Source: Sphaerisporangium fuscum (GTDB lineage Bacteria > Actinomycetota > Actinomycetes > Streptosporangiales > Streptosporangiaceae). Taken from it: a stretch of DNA of 64,000 bases. The notes under the pieces were generated by a model. That model searched no databases. It saw only the letters and a list, made by a program, of their open reading frames with translations, and had not been told where the DNA came from. This document shows, in pieces, positions 1 through 7,119 of this stretch; within the stretch, counting starts at the first letter, position 1; every line of letters starts with the position of its first letter. The stretch covers positions 62,001 to 126,000 of the forward strand of contig NZ_JAHDTF010000010.1 of assembly GCF_018531465.1 (NCBI RefSeq), written 5' to 3'. Both the position numbers and the translations under genes were made by a program.

Positions 1-112
1 CCAGGGCGACGCCTCCCTCATCAGCTCCGACGCCGAATCCAGCCTCGCCACCCACCGCGTCGTCTGGGCGGCCGAACGCGCCAGAACCACCAACACGATC
101 GTCACCCTGTAG
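1..112 (+). CDS. C-terminal end of an unidentified protein (partial)
   Basis: An open frame runs in from the left edge (frame starting at base 2) and ends at TAG 110-112, giving 36 residues. Nearly every third codon position is G or C, which fits genuine coding sequence. The tail reads ...SLATHRVVWAAERARTTNTI... and contains no motif I can assign. The start and most of the gene lie outside the window. Confidence 0.5.
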   Translation, partial: QGDASLISSDAESSLATHRVVWAAERARTTNTIVTL

Positions 113-128
113 CCGGACGCCGATGCCG

Positions 129-568
129 TCACCGGACGGGAAGGACGTCCAGTGTCACCTCTGCGTCGTAGCAGAAGCAGGGCTCGTCGGTCTCGATGGG
201 CGGGTATTCGGGGAAGGTGGCCTGTCCACGTCCGATGACCCGCCCCTTCCGGTCCTTGATGACGGCGCGGACGGTGATCCTCGAGTAGTCGGTGGCCCTC
301 CTGCCGGGGAGATCGACCCACAAGAGGGGGAGCTGAGGTTCGGCGGTGCTGACGGTTCCTCCGGGGGAGTGGGAAAACGGGAGGCGGTGGGAACGTTCAG
401 CTCGCCTCTCCGGCAGCGGCCACGCGCGTCACACAGTTCGTATGTGTGCGCGACCCTGTAGAGCGAGCGGCGCGCGGTGAGCGAGACGCCACTTCCCCGG
501 CACGGGCCGCAGGCGACGGTGCGATCGGCGCATCCCGTAAGCACGAACACGGCCAGGGCCGCGCTCAC
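129..568 (-). pseudogene. Frameshifted small lipoprotein-like gene
   Basis: Two overlapping minus-strand frames each carry half of what looks like one gene. The 5' half starts at GTG 568, has a short hydrophobic stretch ending in a lipobox-like LTGC, and continues with Cys-rich sequence (ACGPCRGSG, ELCDARGRC). The 3' half lies in the frame that ends at TGA 129-131. It reads like a folded domain (SRITVRAVIKDRKGRVIGRG, then CFCYDAEVTLDV) with strongly GC-rich third positions. Joining them needs a -1 (or +2) shift somewhere around 320-400, where runs of T and C occur, but no canonical slippery heptamer sits in frame. I therefore call it a broken gene or a sequencing indel. The signal region lacks basic N-terminal residues, so the lipoprotein reading is tentative. 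Confidence 0.45.
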
Positions 569-635
569 CAGCGTCTGGAACTACCGTGGTCTCGACATGC
601 TTCTCCGGCCCCGTCCGGCTCGCCTCCTGGGGATA

Positions 636-884
636 TCAGGACGTGAAGTCGAACTCGCCGTCCTTGACTCCGGCGATGAAGGCCTGCCATTCGGCCCTGG
701 TGTAGACGATGACCTCGCCGTCCGGGTGATGGCTGTGCCGTACGGCGACCCGCCCGCTCCCATCGGCCAACGGCCCGGCCTCGACACAACTCCCGCCGCC
801 GTTCTCACTCTTCGTGCTGATGTGCCAGGCGATGTCCGGCAGTTCTCCAACGGGCGTTGTTCCCTGCAGTTCCGTCTCGTTCAC
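636..884 (-). CDS. DUF397 domain-containing protein
   Basis: An 82-residue protein with the DUF397 pattern: an N-terminal WHISTKSENGGGSCVEAG segment, a central VAVRHSHHPDGEVIVYT strand pair, and a C-terminal WQAFIAGVKDGEFDF helix. In actinomycetes DUF397 proteins are typically encoded next to an XRE/DUF5753 regulator and are thought to act as its small partner. Here the ATG overlaps the regulator's stop codon by four bases (ATGA), so the two genes are translationally coupled. The biochemical role of DUF397 is not established beyond the BldB/WhiJ-like regulatory systems. Confidence 0.9.
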   Translation of the reverse strand: MNETELQGTTPVGELPDIAWHISTKSENGGGSCVEAGPLADGSGRVAVRHSHHPDGEVIVYTRAEWQAFIAGVKDGEFDFTS

Positions 885-1735
885 CGCAGATCCTCTGCTG
901 TAGCGGAGATAAGGTCAGCCGACTCTTTGGGATCGAGCGTCAGCTTTCGTAGCTCATCGTACGCTTGCACCAAGCGGCGATTATCTGGCGTCTCAACGTA
1001 GATCGCCCCTTTCGGGGTTTCGGCATACGCGACCTCAGGAAACCTTTCCTCCATGGTGAGAATGCGGAACGCTCCGGTCGGACTGGCGTGTGCTCCGGCG
1101 CTGAACGGCAGCACTCTTATCTCGATGTTCGGCCGTGCGGCGAGTTCGACGAGCCGTTGGAATTGAACCGAGAGGTCTCGGGCGCCGAGGACCTTGCGAT
1201 GCAGTACCGCCTCATCGACGATCGACAGGACATGCGGCGGGTTCTCGCTTTGGAGGACCTCTTGCCTCGCCATGCGCAGCGCGACCCACCTGTTGATTTG
1301 TTCGGTGTCGGCGTCGAACTCCGCAGCGGTGATGACCGCACGTGCATAGTGCTCGGTCTGGAACAGGCCGAGCAGCAGAGTGTTGTCGAAAGTTCGAATT
1401 CGGCGGGCGCGAGATTCGAGCCACACGTAGTCGATGAACGCTCCGGCGACTTCATCCGCGTACCCGTCCCACCAGCCCTTTTGCCAGACCTCTTGGCTGA
1501 GTTTCATGAGGTCCTCGCGTCGCCGGCCGTCGGCCACTCCGTACAGGTCCAGGAGGGCCAGCATGTCGGGTCGCCGAATCGGATACTCGCCTGACTCGAA
1601 CCGGCTGACGGTGGACGGGTCGCGCTGAAGGTACTCGGCCGCGTCCCTGAGCAGGAGGCCGTTGGCGTCACGCAACTCCCGAAGCTGCTGGCCGAGCCAC
1701 TGGGCTCGGAGGGTGACCCACTTGGGTGCAGCCAT
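881..1735 (-). CDS. XRE-family transcriptional regulator with DUF5753 domain
   Basis: 284 residues. The N-terminal helix-turn-helix (about residues 15-70) includes LRDANGLLLRDAAEYL and DPSTVSRFESGEYP. The remainder is the DUF5753 sensor-like domain, with the typical ARRIRTFDNTLLLGLFQT and later VLPFSAGAHASPTGAF. Such WhiJ-like regulators are very abundant in Streptomyces and Streptosporangiaceae and pair with DUF397 proteins, as here, where the downstream gene overlaps by four bases. The ATG at 1735 is the start that leaves the DNA-binding domain complete. The target genes are unknown; the promoter must lie in 1736-1987. Confidence 0.92.
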   Translation of the reverse strand: MAAPKWVTLRAQWLGQQLRELRDANGLLLRDAAEYLQRDPSTVSRFESGEYPIRRPDMLALLDLYGVADGRRREDLMKLSQEVWQKGWWDGYADEVAGAFIDYVWLESRARRIRTFDNTLLLGLFQTEHYARAVITAAEFDADTEQINRWVALRMARQEVLQSENPPHVLSIVDEAVLHRKVLGARDLSVQFQRLVELAARPNIEIRVLPFSAGAHASPTGAFRILTMEERFPEVAYAETPKGAIYVETPDNRRLVQAYDELRKLTLDPKESADLISATAEDLR

Positions 1736-1987
1736 GATCGTCCCTTCATCACCTGGTCGTGGAGCCTGGAGCTCTCACATTCGGAGCTCACTCAACTTGT
1801 GGAGCACCGTTTCGCATGTCACCATACCGAACGTAGCGACACGGCGACGCAGGGTGAGCGAATCTGGGATCGATCCTTCGACCCAGGAGTGTCGGGTCGC
1901 GTCCAGATCAGGAAAGAGGTCGGGCCGGGGTGGGACTCGCTTGCGACGGCATGCCCACTCCGGCCCTCGACGGAAGGAAGCGCTCGC

Positions 1988-2170
1988 ATGGAGCACTCCA
2001 CTGGTTCCGACTACTCGACTGTCTATCACGGCTCGGACGCCGCCGACGGCGACGCGGTGGATCCGCTGCTCCTTCACCCGGCGTTCCCGGGCGGGAAGGA
2101 GGAGGTGCGGTCTCTTCTCGGCGGCCTGCCGCGCCTGTTCGCGCTGCTCCGGGACGAGGGGGGAGGATGA
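1988..2170 (+). CDS. Small hypothetical protein (60 aa)
   Basis: ATG at 1988 follows a GGAAGGAAG Shine-Dalgarno stretch. The product is acidic at its N-terminus (HGSDAADGDAVDPLLLH) and ends in a helix-like segment (EEVRSLLGGLPRLFALLRD). It is divergent from the XRE/DUF397 pair. I recognise no family. Support comes from the ribosome site, codon bias and the tight link to the next mini-ORF. Minus-strand frames over the same bases look like shadows. Confidence 0.45.
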   Translation: MEHSTGSDYSTVYHGSDAADGDAVDPLLLHPAFPGGKEEVRSLLGGLPRLFALLRDEGGG

Positions 2171-2177
2171 CTGCGTC

Positions 2178-2324
2178 ATGCGGGTGGTCGCTGTCGGGAT
2201 GGCCCTGCCCGGCGGCGGCGCGGCGACCGTCGCCACGGACGGTCGTGAATTCGGCCGGTGGGGGAGCGCGGACCGTGCCGCGAGGCGCCTCCACTCCGAG
2301 TGCGTATGGCTCGGCGAGGCCTGA
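2178..2324 (+). CDS. Possible small hypothetical protein (48 aa)
   Basis: A short frame starting at ATG 2178, seven bases after the preceding stop and with a GGGAGG stretch just upstream. It encodes a mixed protein beginning MRVVAVGMALPGGGAATVA. There is no recognisable domain. It could be a second gene of a two-gene mini-operon or simply a chance frame. Confidence 0.3.
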   Translation: MRVVAVGMALPGGGAATVATDGREFGRWGSADRAARRLHSECVWLGEA

Positions 2325-2337
2325 CGGCACGTATCGC

Positions 2338-3009
2338 CTACCGTGCCGACGGCGCGCTGTGCACGTGGTCCAGGCCGAGTGGGGGTGCCGGAGGCAGTGG
2401 CTCGGCGTTCTCGGCTCGGAAGGAACGCAGCAGGTAGGCCACCAGCCTGCGGGAGGCGGCCGCCGCGGCGTCACCTGTGTCGGCGGTGACGCCGTGGTTG
2501 GCCTTCATCAGCAGCACCAGGTCCGCCAGGTCGAAGTCGGCGCGCAGGCTCCCGGCGGCCTTGGCCCGCCGTACGACCTCGGCCAGGCCCCGCTCGGCGC
2601 ACGCGCGTGCCTCCTCGTACTCGACGGCCTGCGGGAACGCCGTCAGGAACGCCGCGGTGAACCCGCGGTCGGTGACCTGCATCGCGCACACCTTCTCCAC
2701 CACGGTGCGGAACGCCCGCCAGGGGTCCGGGTCCGCCAGCGCCTGGTCGACCATGGCGGCGCACGTGGCGAGCTCGTCGGCGAACACCTCGGTGACCAGC
2801 GCCTCCCGTGAGGGGAAGCGCCGGTAGAGCGTGGCCATGCCGACCCCGGCCCGCCGTGCGATGGCGGCCATCGGCACCTCCAGCCCCCGCGTCCCGAACG
2901 CCTCCCGCGCGGCCGCGAGGATGCGGCGCCGGTTGTGCAGGGCGTCCGCGCGAAGCCCCGCTTCGGCGGGAGGCGCCATTCGAGAGGGATCGGCGGGCAT
3001 GTTTCTCAC
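2338..3009 (-). CDS. TetR/AcrR-family transcriptional regulator
   Basis: 223 residues. The N-terminal TetR helix-turn-helix spans about residues 25-75 (RRRILAAAREAFGTRG, then AIARRAGVGMATLYRRFPS). The all-helical C-terminal ligand domain includes YEEARACAERGLAEVVRRAKAAG. It is transcribed away from a quinone-oxidoreductase-like gene, and a 22-bp dyad lies between the two start codons. Divergent regulation of that gene and autorepression are the obvious inference. The ligand is unknown. The first residues before about position 20 may be dispensable, since a later start is possible. Confidence 0.92.
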   Translation of the reverse strand: MRNMPADPSRMAPPAEAGLRADALHNRRRILAAAREAFGTRGLEVPMAAIARRAGVGMATLYRRFPSREALVTEVFADELATCAAMVDQALADPDPWRAFRTVVEKVCAMQVTDRGFTAAFLTAFPQAVEYEEARACAERGLAEVVRRAKAAGSLRADFDLADLVLLMKANHGVTADTGDAAAAASRRLVAYLLRSFRAENAEPLPPAPPLGLDHVHSAPSAR

Positions 3010-3017
3010 ATTACCGT

Positions 3018-3039
3018 AACCGGACAGGCCTCTCCGTTT
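3018..3039. promoter_or_regulatory. Dyad operator in the tetR/oxidoreductase divergent promoter
   Basis: The 22-bp element is centred on AGGCCT with arms AACCGGACAGG and CCTCTCCGTTT. It matches its own reverse complement at 18 of 22 positions. It lies nine bases upstream of the tetR start and about 50 bases before the oxidoreductase start, as expected for an autoregulated TetR operator. Confidence 0.6.
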
Positions 3040-3090
3040 AGCGGGCTAGTGTCGCTGCCGAACGACTCTGACGAAGGGAAGGAGCGGGCA

Positions 3091-4059
3091 GTGGGCGAGA
3101 CGATGCGTGCGGCCTTGTTCGACCGTTACGGGCCGCCGGAGGTCCTGTACGAGGGCCGGGTGCCCAAGCCCGTCGCGGGGCCCGGTGAGGTGCTGGTGCG
3201 CGTCCACGCCGTGAGCGTGAACGGCGGGGAGGTCCACGGCAGAGCCGGCAGGGTGCGCCTGGTGACGGACCTGACGCAGCGGGGGTTCCCGAAGCGGATG
3301 GGCCTCGACTTCGCGGGCGAGGTCGTCGCCCTGGGCGCCGGCGTGAACGGGCCGGCGGTGGGCGACCGAGTGTGGGGGGTGCTGGGGCGAAGCACGTTCG
3401 GCAGCGCCGCCGAGTACGTGGCCGTCCGTCCCCGGCGGATCGCGCTCGCGCCCGCGGGGCTGGACCCGGTCCAGGCCGTGACCCTGCCCGCGGGCACGAC
3501 CGCGATCACCGCGCTGCGCGACAAGGCGCGGCTCCGGGCGGGGGAGCGGCTGCTCGTCCGCGGCGCCGCCGGCGGGGTGGGCAGCGTCGCGGTCCAGCTC
3601 GGCCGGGCGTTCGGCGCCCACGTGACCGGTCTGGCCGGTGCCCGGAACCTGGACTTCGTCCGGGACCTGGGCGCCGACGAGGTCTTCGACTACCGGACCA
3701 CCGGCCCGGGCGACCTCGGCCGGTTCGACGTGGTCCTCGACACGGCCGGCACCGCCTCCGGCGCCTACCGCCGGCTCCTGCGGCCGGGCGGCCGCATGGT
3801 GGCGATCGCCTTCGACGTCGACCGCCTCGCCGCGTCGCTGTCGTACATCGCCGCCTCCGCCGTGTTCGGCCCGCGCCGGGTGCGGTTCTTCAGCGGCGAC
3901 CCCACGCACCGGCTGTTCGCCGACCTGACCCGGTACGTGGAGAGCGGCGCGGTCCGCCCGGTCGTGGACACGGTGTTCCCCCTGGCCGACATCGCCGGGG
4001 CCCACCGGGCGCTGGAGGCCGGCGGGGTCCGCGGCAAGCACGTCGTCCGGGTCCTCTAG
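3091..4059 (+). CDS. NADP-dependent zinc-free alcohol dehydrogenase / quinone oxidoreductase (MDR superfamily)
   Basis: A medium-chain dehydrogenase/reductase of the quinone oxidoreductase type, about 322 residues. It has the GroES-like N-terminal domain (GPPEVLYEGRVPKPVAGPGEVLVRV in substance), the MGLDFAGEVVALGAGV segment, and a Rossmann fold with VRGAAGGVGSVAVQLGRAFGA followed by ADEVFDYRT. Structural and catalytic zinc cysteines are absent, as in the zinc-independent members. GTG 3091 has a GGAAGGAG site eight bases upstream; ATG 3103 is an alternative start. It probably reduces quinones or enones with NADPH and is regulated by the divergent TetR protein. The true substrate is unknown. 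Confidence 0.9.
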   Translation: MGETMRAALFDRYGPPEVLYEGRVPKPVAGPGEVLVRVHAVSVNGGEVHGRAGRVRLVTDLTQRGFPKRMGLDFAGEVVALGAGVNGPAVGDRVWGVLGRSTFGSAAEYVAVRPRRIALAPAGLDPVQAVTLPAGTTAITALRDKARLRAGERLLVRGAAGGVGSVAVQLGRAFGAHVTGLAGARNLDFVRDLGADEVFDYRTTGPGDLGRFDVVLDTAGTASGAYRRLLRPGGRMVAIAFDVDRLAASLSYIAASAVFGPRRVRFFSGDPTHRLFADLTRYVESGAVRPVVDTVFPLADIAGAHRALEAGGVRGKHVVRVL

Positions 4060-4314
4060 AGCAAGGCCCGAGCTCCCCGCGTCTTCGGGCTCGCCGTCAG
4101 GCGTCCTGGAATCCGGTAACCGACCCCCAACCTGTCCCCAACTCCGGTCCAAGAGGACCGCAAGCGTCCGCGCCTATACCTGAAGTCGATCGGCCATCGG
4201 GGGCCGGCCCGCCGGCACCGGCGACAGGGGAACGCGAACGCCTCCGTCCCCCGGCCCGTGCCGATCGACCGGCGAGATTCGTCGCCTTCGGAACAAGCCT
4301 GCAGGGGGTTCGGC

Positions 4315-7119
4315 GTGGACGCGCGCAACCGGCGTGAAGACCAGACCGGGTTGGATCGACATGTGCTGGAGGACATCGCCAAGGCGGCCCTGGCACGGGC
4401 GGGCCGTGAGGGGGACGCGGAGGAGAGCGCGACCTGGGAGTTCCGCACCCGCGCGCCATGGACGTACGTGACCCCCGTCGGCGCGGCCCGCAGGGCGCAG
4501 GGCTGGAAGCTGCACGTCTCGGCGACGCCGCTGTCGGCCCCCGTGGTGCTGGCCCGGGCGGTGGAGGTGCTCGCGCGGCGCCGCTGCCCGTTCAAGTTCG
4601 CCGCGACGCTGACCGAACTGTCCGGCCTGGTGTCGAGGGAGCAGGACCGCGGGGCGGTGGGGAAGTTCATCACCGTCTACCCGCCCGACGACCGCGCGGC
4701 GACCGCGATCGCCGAGGAACTGCACGCCGCCACCCTGGGCCTGCCCGGGCCGCCCATCCTGTCCGATCGCGCCTACAAGCCGGGCGGCCTGGTCCACTAC
4801 CGCTACGGGGTGTTCTCCGCCCTCTCCGTCCTGGACAACGACGGCTCCTACGCCTCCCGGCTGACCGCCCCCGACGGCACCCAGGTGACCGACAAGCGCA
4901 ACGCCTGGTACTCCCCGCCCCCGTGGGCGCCCTGCCCCTTCGAGTCGGGCAAGGCCCCGGTACGGGCGGCCGTGCCGGAGGCGGTCCTGCTGGCCGACCG
5001 GTTCGTGGTGCGCCAGGCCGTGCGGCACAACGCCAAGGGCGGGGTCTTCCTGGCCGAGGACCGCGACACCGGCGGGCACGTCGTCGTCAAGCAGGCCCGG
5101 CCGCACGTGGGCGCGAAGCTGAGCGGACGCGACGAGCGTGACGCGCTGCGTCACGAGTGGCGGATGCTCGGCCTGTTCGGCCCGCTCGGCGTGACGGCCC
5201 GCCGCGTGGCGCTCTTCGACAAGGACGACAACCTGTTCCTGGCGCAGGAACGGCTCGAGGGGAGCGTGCTCACCGCCTGGGCGGGCGAGCGCATGGCCCA
5301 GGGCCCGGACCCGCGCCGGCGCGAGACCGTGCTCGGCCTGGCCGCGCGCCTGGCCGACCTGGTCGGGACGGTGCACGAGCAGGGCTACATCCTGCGCGAT
5401 CTGACCCCGAACAACGTCGTCGTCACCGGGGACGGCGACTGCCGGCTGATCGACCTGGAGACCGCGGCGATGCCCGGCACCCTGGTCTGGCGGGCCCACA
5501 CCCCGGGGTACGCGCCACCGGAGCAGGAAAGGGCTCCCGCCTTCGGGCCCTGCCCCGGCGCCGAGGTGGACCTGTACGCCCTGGGCGCGACGGTGTTCTA
5601 CCTGGTGACCGCGTGCCAGCCGATGCTGCCGGCCGACCAGGGGGAGCAGGCCAGACCGTGGGACTCGCGGGTGCGCACGCTGGTCGGCGTGGCCGCGTCC
5701 GGCGATCCCGTGGCGACCGAGCTGGTCCCCATGATCGTGGGTTTGATGGCGGAGGACCCCGCGCGGCGGTGGGATCTGGCCGCGGTCCGCGGGTTCCTGT
5801 CCGGCCTGGCCGCCGTCCCGCAGGCGCCTGCCGCCGCGGGCGGCGGTCACCGGCTCGGCACCGCCGAGCAGGACCGGTTGCTGCGCGACGGGCTGGCGCA
5901 CACCCTGCGGGCCATGTCCCCGCGCGGGACGGCCGAGCCGGTCGCGTCCGCGCGGCTGTGGCCCAGCGCCGGGTTCGGGGCCAACGCCGACCCCTGCGGC
6001 GTGCAGTACGGGGCGGCCGGTGTGCTCCACCTGATGGCCTCCCTGGCGGGCCCGGACGCCGCCACCCTGCCGCCGGAGACGCGCGCCAGGCTCACGACCG
6101 GGCTGCGCGAGGGCGCGAACTGGATGATCCACCGCCTCGCGGCCGAGCATCGCCCCTCGCCGGGGCTGTACTTCGGCCGGGCCGGGATGGCATGGGCGCT
6201 GCACGAGGCGGGCACGGCGCTCGACGACGACGAGGTGCGCGCGGCGGCCCTCGACCTCGCCCTCGGCCTGCCGGTCAGCTGGCCGAACCCGGACATCTGC
6301 CACGGCCTGGCCGGAGCCGGGACGGCGCTGCTGCACCTGTGGCACGCCACCGGGGACACCAGGCTCCGCGACCGGGCGGGCGCGTGCGCCGACGAGCTGC
6401 TCACGGCCGCGCGGCGGACCCCCGGCACGGTGCTGTGGCCCATTCCCACGGACTTCGACTCCGCGCTGGCGGGTGTGGTCCACTACGGCTTCGCCCACGG
6501 TGTCGCCGGGATCGGCGCCTACCTGCTGGCCGCCGGCGTCGCGCTCGGGCGCGAGGACTGCCTGGAGACGGCCGTCGCCGCCGGCCGTACCCTGATGGAC
6601 GCGGCCGACCACCACGGTGAGGCGGCCTGGTGGGGAGAGGGCCCGCACGGCGGTGCGAAGATGCCCCACTGGTGCAACGGGTCCTCGGGGATCGGGACGT
6701 TCCTGGTGCGCCTGCACGCGGCGACCGGCGACCGGCGTGCGCTGGAGGTGGCCCGGGCGGCCGCCGTCGCCGTGCACGGCCACCGGCTGCGCTCCGGCAC
6801 CGCGGCCTGCCACGGCCTCGCCGGAGACGGGCAGTTCCTGCTGGACCTGGCGGACCTGGCCGGGGAGCCGCGCTACCGGGACCAGGCCGGGGAACTGGCC
6901 GGCGTGCTGTGGGCGCGCGCCACCCTGCGCGACGGGCTGCTCGTGGTGCCCGACGAGAACGCCGTCGAGGTGACGTTCGCCTGGAACACCGGCCTGGCCG
7001 GTGTGCTCGCCTTCCTGTGGCGGCTGCGTCACGGCGGCCCCCGCCCGTGGATGGCCGACGCCGCTATCGGCGGCGCCGTCACCGGCGAGGCGCCGGCGAC
7101 CGCCGGGAGCAGGGCGTGA
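4315..7119 (+). CDS. RamC/LanL-like lanthionine synthetase (lyase-kinase-cyclase), class III/IV type with zinc ligands
   Basis: About 934 residues from GTG 4315, which has an AGGGGG site at the right distance; an upstream ATG at 4258 would add 19 unconserved residues. Order of domains: RamC-type N-terminal lyase region (QGWKLHVSATP, GKFITVYPPDD, ILSDRAYKPGG), a Ser/Thr-kinase-like domain (Lys259 in VVVKQ; RDLTPNN with Asp362 and Asn367; Asp380 in IDLE), then a LanC-like cyclase. The cyclase keeps the ICHGLAG motif and what look like all three zinc ligands, Cys787 in WCNG and Cys832-His833 in ACHG. Class III LanKC enzymes normally lack these ligands; class IV LanL enzymes have them. The enzyme should phosphorylate, eliminate and cyclise Ser/Thr and Cys in the four precursors downstream. 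The stop overlaps the protease start by one base. The preceding 255 bp hold a GGTCC/GGACC hairpin at 4146-4159 and presumably the cluster promoter. Confidence 0.92.
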   Translation: MDARNRREDQTGLDRHVLEDIAKAALARAGREGDAEESATWEFRTRAPWTYVTPVGAARRAQGWKLHVSATPLSAPVVLARAVEVLARRRCPFKFAATLTELSGLVSREQDRGAVGKFITVYPPDDRAATAIAEELHAATLGLPGPPILSDRAYKPGGLVHYRYGVFSALSVLDNDGSYASRLTAPDGTQVTDKRNAWYSPPPWAPCPFESGKAPVRAAVPEAVLLADRFVVRQAVRHNAKGGVFLAEDRDTGGHVVVKQARPHVGAKLSGRDERDALRHEWRMLGLFGPLGVTARRVALFDKDDNLFLAQERLEGSVLTAWAGERMAQGPDPRRRETVLGLAARLADLVGTVHEQGYILRDLTPNNVVVTGDGDCRLIDLETAAMPGTLVWRAHTPGYAPPEQERAPAFGPCPGAEVDLYALGATVFYLVTACQPMLPADQGEQARPWDSRVRTLVGVAASGDPVATELVPMIVGLMAEDPARRWDLAAVRGFLSGLAAVPQAPAAAGGGHRLGTAEQDRLLRDGLAHTLRAMSPRGTAEPVASARLWPSAGFGANADPCGVQYGAAGVLHLMASLAGPDAATLPPETRARLTTGLREGANWMIHRLAAEHRPSPGLYFGRAGMAWALHEAGTALDDDEVRAAALDLALGLPVSWPNPDICHGLAGAGTALLHLWHATGDTRLRDRAGACADELLTAARRTPGTVLWPIPTDFDSALAGVVHYGFAHGVAGIGAYLLAAGVALGREDCLETAVAAGRTLMDAADHHGEAAWWGEGPHGGAKMPHWCNGSSGIGTFLVRLHAATGDRRALEVARAAAVAVHGHRLRSGTAACHGLAGDGQFLLDLADLAGEPRYRDQAGELAGVLWARATLRDGLLVVPDENAVEVTFAWNTGLAGVLAFLWRLRHGGPRPWMADAAIGGAVTGEAPATAGSRA

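Noticed and set aside
320..400. Programmed -1 frameshift in the lipoprotein-like gene
   Set aside because: The runs TTTTCCC and CTCCCCC are not in the frame of a canonical X-XXY-YYZ heptamer and no stable structure follows at the right distance.
4174..7032. Very long open frame on the minus strand opposite the lanthionine synthetase
   Set aside because: Gly/Arg/Ala/His-rich low-complexity translation typical of the shadow of a GC-rich gene; the + strand protein has all family motifs.
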